48,377 nucleotides of DNA from an uncultured Prevotellaceae bacterium. GTDB taxonomy: Bacteria > Bacteroidota > Bacteroidia > Bacteroidales > Bacteroidaceae. Positions 40,077-48,377 of this stretch are shown piece by piece; position 1 is the stretch's first letter; the number at the start of each line of letters is the position of its first letter. Made by a program: the position numbers and the translations under genes. The stretch is from NCBI GenBank assembly GCA_900315455.1, contig OMZE01000036.1, forward strand, positions 1-48,377, written 5' to 3'. The notes beneath the pieces are model-generated. The model was given only the letters and a program-made list of their open reading frames with translations. It was not told the DNA's origin and searched no databases.

Positions 40077-42448
40077 TTATTTCACCACCCATTCGAACAG
40101 CCCAGCCGAATTGTCGTCTGGCAATACAATCTCCAGGCGGAGTGCCTTGGTCTTTACAGGGTTGAAGTTGACGGTGCAAGCAACGCCCTTGTCGGTGGGA
40201 TATCCATCAGCGCCCTCCACAGGCACCCACTGTTGTCCGTTCTGGTAGAGGATACGCCATGACTTCGGCACCCGGCAGCCACCCCATGGGCCATCGTCGA
40301 ACCAATAGACAGTGGCACTCTGTACGGTCGACTCCTGTGGGAACTCATAGCAGAGCCATTCTGTGCCACCTTGCTTGGGCCACCAGTGTGTGTAGGGCAC
40401 GGAGCGGTCGTTCTCGTCTTTTGGCACCAAGCGGTCGTTGATAGACGAGAGGGCAGGCACTTTTGACGACGAGGTCACTTTGCTCTCACTGGCAAGGGTG
40501 GCGGGTTGCGACGGACTGGTGGCATTGAGGTCTTGCGGCAGCCACACACGCATCGGTCCTGGGCCTCCAGTCTTCCGGCATCGTTGAAGTTCAGTGTCTG
40601 GGCGCTGGTGGTAAGGGTGGTGACGGGTGTTCCCGATATCTCGCCCCTGCCTAGGACAAACTTTGGATTCTGATTGATGAGTGCCCCCATGATGTCGAAA
40701 TTGTTGTCGGGATGCTCGGCACAATAGACCAGAGGTCCACGCTCAATGCTTACCATGCCACGGTCGGCCTCCACCTTGTTGTTGGCCCTGACGGTACGTG
40801 CCTCCATGTCGAAGTGCACCTGCACCTTGTCGCCTTTCTTCCACTTGCGGCTGATGGTATAGTATCCGTCTGCCGTCAGTTGCCCCTCAGCAGCCTGTCC
40901 ATTCACCAGCACCCGGTATCCCAGCCGCTTGCCGTCACTATATTGGTAAAGGTTGGAGGGCACCACCTGGTTGCGCACCCATCCCGGGATTCGGATCTTC
41001 ATATCGAAGGGGCCGGCCCCGTTCTGGTCCACCGTCACCACGATGTCGCCATCCCATGGATACTCTGTGGCTTGGCTCAGCCTCACCTTCTTTCCTCCTA
41101 CAGTGAGTTCACCCGTATTGGAGAGGAAGAGGTTGACGTAGACATTGCGGTCTTTCACGGCATACACATATCCCGGCAGCGAAGGGATGAAACGGCAGAT
41201 GTTGCTCGGACAGCAGGCACAGCCAAACCATTCCTGTCGCTGGTGCTGGCCCATCGACTCCAGCGGGTTGGGATAGAAGAAGCCGTTGCCCTCAAGGCTC
41301 ACGCCACTGATGAGGCCGTTATAGAGTGTGCGCTCCAGCACGTCGTAGTATTTCGAATCGCCATGAAGCAGGAAAAGGCGGTAGTTGACGTAGACATTGC
41401 CGATGGCTGCGCAGGTCTCACAATAGGCGCTCATGTTGGGCAGTTCGTAGTTGGCACCAAAGGCCTCGCCGTTCGAAGTGGCTCCTATACCACCGGTGAT
41501 GTAGAGTTTCTTCGTGACGATGTTGTCCCAGATGGCATCGATGGCCTTGATATAGTCCTTGTCGCCTGTAAGTGCCGCCACGTCGGCCATGCCGGCATAC
41601 ATATATGCTGCGCGCACGGCGTGTCCCACGGCCTCGTCTTGGTCGACCACCGGTTTGTGGGCCTGTGAGTACTCATGCACGATGGTGGTCTTTCCCCGGT
41701 AGTCGAGGAAGAACTTGGCTTCGTCGAGATATTTCTTCTCGCCTGTCACGAGATAGAGTTTGGCGAGTGCCATCTCTGCTATCTGGTGTCCGGGCACCAC
41801 ACAGGCCTGCCCGGGATTGGGGCCTACCTCACGGCACACACAGTCGGCATAGCGCTGTGCGATGTCAAGAAACTTCCTGCTGCCTGTGGCCTGGTAGTGG
41901 GCAATGGCTGCCTCCACCATATGGCCGAGGTTATAGAGTTCGTGGCTCAGGTCCTCCTCCTTGCTCCATCGCTTGTCGCCGGCCCACTCGTGTGGGTGCT
42001 GAGGGTTCTGTGTCCTCGAGGTGTAGAGATATCCGTCGGGTTCCTGCGCCGCGGCTATAATGTCGAGCACCGAGTCGATATACTGCACGAGCCGCTTGTC
42101 AGGATAGGTCTGCAGGATGTAACTGGCACCCTCGATGGTCTTGTAGGGGTCGGTATCATCGAAGGAGAGGCCGCCCACGGTGAATGTCTTCGACGGGTCT
42201 TTCAGATGGGCTGCGGCATTGGTGAAGTTGGTGTAGCGACCTGTTTCCTCGCACTTCGAGAAGGCGAGGGGAATCGTCACTTTCCGGCTGGCCTCCAGCC
42301 GTTGTCCCCAGAACGAAGCCTGGGTCACTTTCACTGCGGTGAAGGGCACGGGATTGATGGGATAGCCGTGCACCTGCTGTGGTTTCTTGGCTGCTGCTGC
42401 GGTCAGAACGACCATTGCTGACAGCACGATAGTAAGGAGTCTTTTCAT
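40077..42448 (-). pseudogene. GH127 beta-L-arabinofuranosidase (DUF1680), frameshifted near its C-terminal domain
   Basis: The start MKRLLTIVLSAMVVLTAAAA is a signal peptide. The catalytic barrel is intact, with SAYCETCAAIGNVY (Zn-binding Glu and Cys) and WFGCACCPSN (nucleophile and Zn-binding Cys). Near 40570 (residue about 624) the frame breaks: the first frame runs on to a stop at 40475, while the next frame continues with GGPGPMRVWLPQDLNA and a discoidin-like C-terminal domain to 40077. Compared with the intact paralogue at 44722, about a dozen codons (RFRAIPYSTWNN there) are also missing at the break, so a small out-of-frame deletion is likely. The truncated product may still be active. 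It follows GH97 by 39 bases on the same strand. A sequencing error is possible but does not easily explain the lost codons. Confidence 0.85.
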
Positions 42449-42487
42449 CGTTATCATCGTTTTTTTATTTCTTGATGTCAATGGACA

Positions 42488-44479
42488 CTATTTTTTCACC
42501 AGTTTCACAAGGAAACCACCACCGCTGGCCATCTTTAGCGTAAGTTGGTCGTTGGCAGTCAGCGACTTGCGTATGATGAGGTAGTCTTCGGCATTGTGGT
42601 TGGCATTGATGCCGTCGGTGGCAATCGTGGCCTCATACGTTCCTGGGGAAAGGAAGTCAAGAGAAAGTGTGACTTCCCTTCCGTCCCAGTTCGTTTGCCC
42701 GCCCAGATACCAATCGCTACCGGCACGTCGGGCAACAGTGATGTATTTACCTAATTGACCATGTGTTATTCTTGTCTCGTCGAATGTGTCGGGAATGCTG
42801 GTGATAAGGTCCACGCAATCCTGTTCGCGCTCGTAGTTGGTGGGTGCGTCGCAGAGCATCGTGAAAGGAGAGTCGTGCACCACATAGCATGCCAATTGGT
42901 GGCAGCGTGTGCCCATCGACACGGGGTTCTGATAGCATTCCACCCAGTTCTCCTTCGTACCGTTGCGCATGGCACCTGGTGTGAAGTCTACGTTTCCGGC
43001 CATCATGCGGATAAAGGGGAAGGTGACGTCGTATGCCGGCATATCCGTGTCTTTCTTCGCCCATCGGGCCTCCTCCATGCCAAACACCCCCTCATAGTTG
43101 AGGATGTTGGGATAGGTCCGGCTCATTCCCGTGGGGGCATAGAAACCATGATAGTCGAGCAACAGGTGATAGGAGGCACAGGTCCTCGCCAGTCGTTCGG
43201 CCATCTCTACTGCCCCCTGGTCGTTGCGGTCCATAAAGTCCACCTTCCATCCCTTGATGCCCATTTCTGCATAGGTGCGGCAGGCTTCTTCGAGATGTTC
43301 GTCGAGAACGTTGAACACTGTCCAGAGCACGATATCCACCCCTTTCTGACGTCCATAGTCGATGAGCCGTTGCAGGTCGATGTCGGCAATGGGGTGCATG
43401 ATATCGCCTTTCGAGGAGTCGTACCATCCTTCATCGAGCACCACGTATGGAATATGGTTCTTGGAGGCAAAGTCGATGTAATACTGATAGGTACGGGTAT
43501 TGATGCCTGCCTCGAAGTCTACTCCTTTCAGGTTCCAGTCGTTCCACCAGTCCCATGCCACCTTTCCGGGCTTTATCCAGTCGGTGCTTCCTATCTGGTT
43601 AGGGGTGGCGAGCCCATAGACCATGTTGTTCACAGGCATCTGCGTGTCGTCGTCGGTGATGGCCATCACACGCCAGGGATAGGTCCTCGCACCTTCCGAC
43701 TTGGCGATGAAATTCTCGGTTTCCTCCACATAACTCATGCCCCGCCATTTGTAGTAGGCCATGGTCTTCGGGTATCGGGCGAAAGCGGCCTTCAGGTGGT
43801 TGCCCTCGGCCTTTACGAACATACCGGGATAACTCCGCAGGTCTGACTCGAGCAAGGTCACCTTCACGTTGCCGCTCTCTACAGTGGCAGGAAGGAAGGC
43901 ATATTTGTCCTTGGCCTCGGCAAGTACGGTAGCGTCGTAGAAGTTCTGGAAGGCCATGGCGAAGGGTTTCTCATCGTTGGTAGAGTATGCCAGCCATGCC
44001 TTGCTGTCGTCGCCAAACCGGAAGTCGGCAGTCTCGTCGGCTACAACGGTCATTTTCTTGTCTGTCGTATAGAATCGGTAAGCCACACCCTCGTCGTAGA
44101 CCCTTATCTGCATGCCGAAGCCCCTAGCCAGGCGCAGGTCCATTTGGTTGCCCGTCATCTGGAATGAGGCTTGACGGTAGAATGGCGCTACAATGTGGTC
44201 GTCGATATGGCGGGTGCCTGCATACCGGTAGCCACTGCCAAGGGAGAAAGTAGAATTGGATGAGGCATCGCCCCCCTGCTTGTACCTTTTTATAATGGTC
44301 ATGTCGGTTTCCACGCTCACCACTTCCTTCCCGTCGAAGGTCACGGTTAGTGTCCGGTGCTCATCTACGGAGGCTGAAATTCTGCCGTTGGGCGATGTCA
44401 CCGTATAGTCCTTGGCCATGGCGGAATGGGCAAGAAAAAGGAGTAAGGTAGGTAGTGTTAGCAGTAGTCTGGCTTTCAT
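42488..44479 (-). CDS. GH97 alpha-glycosidase, probably retaining alpha-galactosidase type
   Basis: This 663-residue protein starts at the ATG giving MKARLLLTLPTLLLFLAHSAMA, a signal peptide. Domains: N-terminal beta-supersandwich (about 25-275, YTVTSPNGRISASVDEH), TIM barrel (about 280-560) with KVAWDWWNDWNLKGVDFEAG, YVVLDEGWYD, GIKGWKVDFMDRNDQGAVE, and a C-terminal beta domain. GH97 contains inverting alpha-glucosidases (SusB) and retaining alpha-galactosidases; the Asp in KVDFMDRNDQ fits the retaining type with an Asp nucleophile. It is first in a minus-strand operon with the broken GH127, divergent from the intact GH127. The promoter region carries four TTGGAYGAT sites. Confidence 0.9.
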   Translation of the reverse strand: MKARLLLTLPTLLLFLAHSAMAKDYTVTSPNGRISASVDEHRTLTVTFDGKEVVSVETDMTIIKRYKQGGDASSNSTFSLGSGYRYAGTRHIDDHIVAPFYRQASFQMTGNQMDLRLARGFGMQIRVYDEGVAYRFYTTDKKMTVVADETADFRFGDDSKAWLAYSTNDEKPFAMAFQNFYDATVLAEAKDKYAFLPATVESGNVKVTLLESDLRSYPGMFVKAEGNHLKAAFARYPKTMAYYKWRGMSYVEETENFIAKSEGARTYPWRVMAITDDDTQMPVNNMVYGLATPNQIGSTDWIKPGKVAWDWWNDWNLKGVDFEAGINTRTYQYYIDFASKNHIPYVVLDEGWYDSSKGDIMHPIADIDLQRLIDYGRQKGVDIVLWTVFNVLDEHLEEACRTYAEMGIKGWKVDFMDRNDQGAVEMAERLARTCASYHLLLDYHGFYAPTGMSRTYPNILNYEGVFGMEEARWAKKDTDMPAYDVTFPFIRMMAGNVDFTPGAMRNGTKENWVECYQNPVSMGTRCHQLACYVVHDSPFTMLCDAPTNYEREQDCVDLITSIPDTFDETRITHGQLGKYITVARRAGSDWYLGGQTNWDGREVTLSLDFLSPGTYEATIATDGINANHNAEDYLIIRKSLTANDQLTLKMASGGGFLVKLVKK

Positions 44480-44504
44480 TTCTAACTTGCATCTATAACT
44501 GCCG

Positions 44505-44512
44505 CAAAGATA
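44505..44512 (-). promoter_or_regulatory. -7 box of the GH97 operon
   Basis: TATCTTTG on the minus strand fits TAnnTTTG; the -33 region is poor, so activation by a bound regulator is likely. Confidence 0.5.
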
Positions 44513-44540
44513 AATACTTTTGCCCAAAGCGAATGAAACA

Positions 44541-44622
44541 ATCGTCCAAACTCCATAGCAAAATCATCCAAAAATGCATTATTTCCAGGCCCTTGGACGA
44601 TAGTTGTATCATCTTGGACGAT
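44541..44622. promoter_or_regulatory. Operator with two inverted pairs of TTGGAYGAT repeats
   Basis: ATCGTCCAA (44541) and ATCATCCAA (44563) are direct repeats 22 bases apart; TTGGACGAT (44593) and TTGGACGAT (44614) are direct repeats 21 bases apart on the other strand. The pairs face the two divergent genes. Spacing of two helical turns fits a dimeric activator such as a hybrid two-component or similar regulator. Confidence 0.65.
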
Positions 44623-44721
44623 ATTGGCACTCCGTCTGCACCTTTTTTTATTATTTTGCATCCGAAATCTAAACCGAACCTACTAACCTAACGAACGCAT
44701 AATCCCAACATCGTAGTTTGT

Positions 44722-47145
44722 ATGGAAAAAAAAGTATTGTTACTCCTCGGAGCCATGATGCTGGCCGTTGCTGCCAATGCATCACGTCCATCACGTCTTT
44801 CTAATCCCATTCAGGAGGTTCCCTTTACCAGTGTCCACCTCAGCGACGGTTTCTGGTCGCCCCGCATCGAGATCAATCGCACGGTGAGCATACCCTCTGC
44901 CTTCCATGAGTGTGAGGTGAACGGCCGTTTCGATAATTTCGCGCTGGCAGCCGGTCTCATCCAAGGTGAGCACAAAGGCGACTTCTCCTTCGACGATACC
45001 GACCCCTACAAGGTAATCGAGGGCGCCAGTTACTCGCTCGCCGTGCACTACGATGCCCGACTCGACCACTACCTCGACTCCGTAATTGCCATCATCGCAA
45101 AGGCTCAGGAAGCCGATGGCTACCTCACCACTTGCGTCACTAATAAATGTACGCGCCTGAGTGGTTGGTGGGGCACGCACAAGTGGGAGAAAATCAACTC
45201 GCACGAACTCTACAACTCCGGTCACCTCATCGAGAGTGCCGTGGCGCATTACCGTGCCACGGGGAAGAAGAACTTCCTCAATGTGGCCATCAAGAATGCC
45301 GACCTGGTGTGCAAGACCTTTGGTCCGAACGAAGGACAGATCCACCGTCCGGGCGGGCACCCCATCATCGAGATGGCACTTTGCAAACTCTATAAGGTGA
45401 CGGGCAACAAAAAATACCTGGAGGGTGCCAAATACTTTGTCGAGGAGACGGGGCGTTGCACCGACGGGCACAAGCCCAGTGAGTATTCGCAAGACCACAT
45501 GCCCATCCTTCAGCAGCAGGAGATTGTGGGTCATGCCGTACGTGCCGGATATCTCTACTCGGGTGTGGCTGATGTGGCTGCCCTTACCGGCGATATGGCC
45601 TACTTCGAGGCCTTGGAGTGTATCTGGGAGAATATGTCGTCGAAGAAACTCTTCATCACAGGCGGCATAGGCAGTCGTCCGCAGGGTGAGGGCTTTGGCC
45701 CCAACTACGAGTTGAACAACCACACTGCCTATTGCGAGACCTGCGCAGCCATTGCCAATGTTTACTGGAATTACCGCATGTTTCTTGCCACAGGCGAGAG
45801 CAAGTACATCGACGTGTGCGAGCGCGCATTATATAATAATGTGATGAGTGGTGTATCGCTCAGTGGCGACAAGTTCTTCTACGACAATCCGCTGGAGAGC
45901 AATGGTGAGCACGAGCGCCAGAAATGGTTTGGCTGCGCCTGCTGTCCCGGCAATATCACCCGCTTCGTGGCATCCATACCCGGATACATCTATGCCCAGC
46001 AGGGAAAGGACATCTACGTGAACCTCTATGCTCAGGGAAAAGCCCGGGTCGGCAACATCGAGTTGGAGCAGACCACCGACTACCCTTGGAATGGTAAAAT
46101 CAGCATCAAGGTGACGAAGGGAAGCGGCAAGTTCGCTATCCGCCTCCGCATTCCTTCTTGGCTGAAGGATTCTCCTACGAACAACTCTCTCTATACTTAT
46201 AACGAAGCCGCCTCTGCCTACACCGTCACAGTCAACGGTGTGGCAGCAGGCTTGGCGAACGAAGATGGTTATGTCAGCATCTCCCGCTCCTGGAAGAAGG
46301 GCGATACCATCGAACTCGACTTCCCGATGGACGTTCGCCGTATCGTGGCCAACGACAATGCCGAGGACGACCGGGGCAAGGTGGCCCTGGAGCGCGGTCC
46401 CATCGTCTACTGTCTGGAGGGCACCGACCAGGCCGACCACAAGGTGTTCAACAAGTATATCCTCGACAGTGCTCCCATCAGCGCCCACTACGAGGCCAGC
46501 CTGCTCAATGGCGTGATGGTGCTCGAGGGCAATGCAAAGGAACTGCAGCGCGACGGTGAGATAAAGGATGTGCGCTTCCGTGCCATTCCTTACTCTACCT
46601 GGAACAACCGGGGCAATGAGCAGATGGAAGTGTGGATTGCCAACACGCCATCCATGGCCTTTGCCACCCCGCTGCCCACCATAGCCTCAAAGGCACAGAC
46701 ATTCTGTAACCGTGGCCCCATCCAGAACGATGCCCCAGAGACGGCTCCCGTAGACTCCTGGGCAGGCGGCACCAACGACCAGTGGGAACCCAAACGCTCG
46801 TCGGACACCTCAAAGCCTTATCACTACTGGTGGCTGAAACGGGGCACCACCGAGGCCATCACCTACCAGTTCGATCAGGAGTATGAGGTATCTAACGTGC
46901 AGGTATATTGGCTCGACTTCGACCACTACGACGGCAATTTCCGCACACCCGAGTCGTGGGCGCTCTACTACAAGGACGCCAATGGCGAATGGCAGGAAGT
47001 AACCAGCCATAGTCCCTATACGGTGAGCAAGGACTGCTACAACAGCGTCGACTTCGCTCCCGTGCGGACCACGGGCCTGAAAATCCTGGCCAAGTTGCGC
47101 CAGGGTGAATCGGGCGGCGTGCTCGAATGGAAAGTAAACAAATAA
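44722..47145 (+). CDS. GH127 beta-L-arabinofuranosidase (DUF1680) with C-terminal discoidin-like domain
   Basis: This 807-residue secreted enzyme has a signal peptide ending AVAANA. The (alpha/alpha)6 barrel covers about residues 40-440; Zn ligands Glu339 and Cys341 in AYCETCAA and Cys407/Cys408 in FGCACCPGN match the pattern of characterised GH127 enzymes, where a Zn-bound Cys is the nucleophile. Beta-sandwich domains follow (about 450-655, with IPYSTWNNRGNEQMEVWI), then a discoidin-like domain (about 680-807). It removes beta-L-arabinofuranose or similar sugars. It is the intact paralogue of the broken copy on the minus strand. A SusC gene follows 44 bases later, so it opens a PUL that continues outside the window. 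Confidence 0.95.
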   Translation: MEKKVLLLLGAMMLAVAANASRPSRLSNPIQEVPFTSVHLSDGFWSPRIEINRTVSIPSAFHECEVNGRFDNFALAAGLIQGEHKGDFSFDDTDPYKVIEGASYSLAVHYDARLDHYLDSVIAIIAKAQEADGYLTTCVTNKCTRLSGWWGTHKWEKINSHELYNSGHLIESAVAHYRATGKKNFLNVAIKNADLVCKTFGPNEGQIHRPGGHPIIEMALCKLYKVTGNKKYLEGAKYFVEETGRCTDGHKPSEYSQDHMPILQQQEIVGHAVRAGYLYSGVADVAALTGDMAYFEALECIWENMSSKKLFITGGIGSRPQGEGFGPNYELNNHTAYCETCAAIANVYWNYRMFLATGESKYIDVCERALYNNVMSGVSLSGDKFFYDNPLESNGEHERQKWFGCACCPGNITRFVASIPGYIYAQQGKDIYVNLYAQGKARVGNIELEQTTDYPWNGKISIKVTKGSGKFAIRLRIPSWLKDSPTNNSLYTYNEAASAYTVTVNGVAAGLANEDGYVSISRSWKKGDTIELDFPMDVRRIVANDNAEDDRGKVALERGPIVYCLEGTDQADHKVFNKYILDSAPISAHYEASLLNGVMVLEGNAKELQRDGEIKDVRFRAIPYSTWNNRGNEQMEVWIANTPSMAFATPLPTIASKAQTFCNRGPIQNDAPETAPVDSWAGGTNDQWEPKRSSDTSKPYHYWWLKRGTTEAITYQFDQEYEVSNVQVYWLDFDHYDGNFRTPESWALYYKDANGEWQEVTSHSPYTVSKDCYNSVDFAPVRTTGLKILAKLRQGESGGVLEWKVNK

Positions 47146-47189
47146 ACCTAAAATATGTATCACTTTATCAAACCTAAAAAAAAATCGGT

Positions 47190-48377
47190 ATGAAAAAACA
47201 TTTTCTATGTTTGCTGCTGCTGGTTTCGGGTGGAATGACCGCCCTTGCCGCAGAAAGCACATCACCAACTGTTGCCGAGGTCACTCAGCAAGGTGTTGTA
47301 GTGAAGGGTGTTGTCACTGACGCCAAGGGCGAACCGATTATCGGAGCCACGGTTGCCGAGAAAGGCACCCAGAATGCTACGGTTACCGACATCGACGGTA
47401 ACTACTCACTCAATGTTTCCAACCGCAATGCCACCCTCGTGGTGAGTTACATCGGTTACATCTCACAAGAGGTAACGGCCGGCAACAATGTGACACTCGA
47501 GGAAGACAACGCATTGCTCAACGAAGTGGTGGTCATCGGTTACGGCACACAGCGCAAGGGCGACATCACCTCTGCTGTGGCTTCCGTGAAGGCCGAGGAC
47601 TTCAACGCCGGTAAAATCGGCGACGCCGCAGAACTGGTGAAAGGCAAGATTGCCGGTCTGACGGTGGTCAACGCCAGCGGTGACCCAAAGGCAGGCTCTT
47701 CTATCCGCCTGCGTGGTATCACCACACTGGTGGGTAGTCTGACTCCGCTGATTCTGGTAGATGGTATTGAGGGTGACCTGAATACGGTGGCACCTGAGAA
47801 CATCGCCTCTATCGATGTGTTGAAGGATGCCTCTGCTGCGGCCATCTATGGTACACGCGGTGCCAACGGTGTGATTCTGATTACCACAAAGAGCGGTAAG
47901 CGCGACACGCCTGTTCAAGTTTCCTATAATGGTTATGCCTCTTTCTCGAAATGGAGTAAGAAACTCGACTTTATGGACACCCACGACGTCATCTACGGCA
48001 AAACGGCACAGGAGTATCTTGGCTATGATACCGATTGGCTCGCTGCAGTCACCCGCAAGGCTGGCTTCAAGCACAATCACGACCTGAACATCAGCGGTGG
48101 CACCAAGAACGCCACCTACTCGGCCAATATCTCCTACAACAAGGAGGAGGGTATTATCCGCGAGACTTCCAACGAGAACTTCAAGATGCAGATGGACTAC
48201 ACTCAGTTTATCTGGAATGACATCGTGAAGTTCAACTTCAATGCCTTGGTAACTCGTCAGAAATACACTAACGATAACCTGAACGGTTACTCTCATACCA
48301 ACCCCTACCGACAGGCACTCATCCACAACCCCTCGGAGCCTGTCTATAACGAGGATGGCTCGTACTACGAGAACTTC
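47190..48377 (+). CDS. SusC/RagA-family TonB-dependent transporter, N-terminal part (3' end outside window)
   Basis: 396 codons are visible to the window end. After the signal peptide MKKHFLCLLLLVSGGMTALAA comes the carboxypeptidase-regulatory-like domain (about 36-105: VVVKGVVTDAKGEPIIGATV, SYIGYISQEV), the TonB-box region EVVVIGYGTQRKGDITSAVA (about 111-130), then the plug (LVKGKIAGLTVVNASGDPKAG, IRLRGITTL, PLILVDGIEGDL, VLKDASAAAIYGTRGANGVILITTKSG) and first barrel strands. This is the full standard SusC layout, in contrast to the short one at 11916. It follows GH127 by 44 bases, probably in one operon; a SusD is expected just beyond the window. Confidence 0.96.
   Translation, partial: MKKHFLCLLLLVSGGMTALAAESTSPTVAEVTQQGVVVKGVVTDAKGEPIIGATVAEKGTQNATVTDIDGNYSLNVSNRNATLVVSYIGYISQEVTAGNNVTLEEDNALLNEVVVIGYGTQRKGDITSAVASVKAEDFNAGKIGDAAELVKGKIAGLTVVNASGDPKAGSSIRLRGITTLVGSLTPLILVDGIEGDLNTVAPENIASIDVLKDASAAAIYGTRGANGVILITTKSGKRDTPVQVSYNGYASFSKWSKKLDFMDTHDVIYGKTAQEYLGYDTDWLAAVTRKAGFKHNHDLNISGGTKNATYSANISYNKEEGIIRETSNENFKMQMDYTQFIWNDIVKFNFNALVTRQKYTNDNLNGYSHTNPYRQALIHNPSEPVYNEDGSYYENF

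Larger units (their letters stand above)
44480..44721. other. Divergent promoter region between GH97 and GH127
   Basis: 242 bases with a minus-strand -7 box at 44505-44512, paired repeats at 44541-44622, and a weak plus-strand TATTTTG at 44652-44658. No frame of note. Confidence 0.65.

Noticed and set aside
43015-43045. GTATGCCGGCATAT sequence resembling the palindromic family
   Set aside because: Inside the GH97 coding sequence, lacks the 8-bp stem with 3-base loop, and is explained by codons.
42755-43846. Plus-strand frame of 363 codons opposite GH97
   Set aside because: Shadow of GH97; the minus strand has all catalytic motifs.

Overview
The window is a chromosomal stretch of a Bacteroidota bacterium, most likely Prevotella or a close relative. 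The evidence is three SusC/SusD-type loci (two cut by the window ends), many secreted glycoside hydrolases, surface-lipoprotein signals, a possible type IX secretion tail, and promoters of the Bacteroidota form (TTTG, about 19-20 bases, TAnnTTTG). I saw no tRNA, rRNA, CRISPR array, transposase or phage gene.

Layout. 1-1740: the 3' end of a SusD gene and a small surface lipoprotein. 1812-8203: a tightly coupled four-gene cassette made of a two-gene unit present twice, each a multi-pass membrane protein (DUF6057-like) followed by a lipoprotein with a CxxCH haem-type motif and a TolB-like propeller. 8204-8788: a long, structured leader with an operator-like inverted repeat. 8789-10162: tryptophanase (tnaA). 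10290-14624 (minus): a SusC/SusD pair whose SusC lacks the usual N-terminal domain. 14813-18151 (minus): secreted esterase, acyltransferase-3 membrane protein, AraC regulator. 18480-26322 (minus): an overlapping GH140, GH78-sialidase-like and GH2 operon, a set that fits rhamnogalacturonan II side chains. 26477-31557 (plus): carboxylesterase, YitT-like protein, TMEM43 homologue, and a secreted protein with a possible T9SS tail. 31731-36466 (minus): housekeeping operon sppA-lpxK-PNP-thiL. 36672-39843: GH28 polygalacturonase, mscL (minus), gap. 40077-48377: a second pectin-type locus, with a frameshifted GH127 and a GH97 on the minus strand, divergent from an intact GH127 and the start of another SusC.

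How it fits together. GH28 can cut homogalacturonan or rhamnogalacturonan backbones; GH78, GH140, GH2, GH127 and GH97 would trim rhamnose, apiose, glucuronate or galactose, arabinofuranose and alpha-galactose or glucose branches; the esterases would remove acyl groups; SusC/SusD pairs would import the products. The GH97/GH127 divergent promoter carries four copies of TTGGAYGAT, two per strand, spaced 21-22 bases, a likely operator.

Most notable unexplained signals: (1) a family of six 28-base palindromic elements with a constant 5' flank, an 8-bp perfect stem, a 3-base loop and compensatory stem changes; (2) the duplicated DUF6057/CxxCH-propeller cassette; (3) the paired direct repeats in the GH97/GH127 intergenic region; (4) the 12-bp inverted repeat over the tnaA-side promoter.
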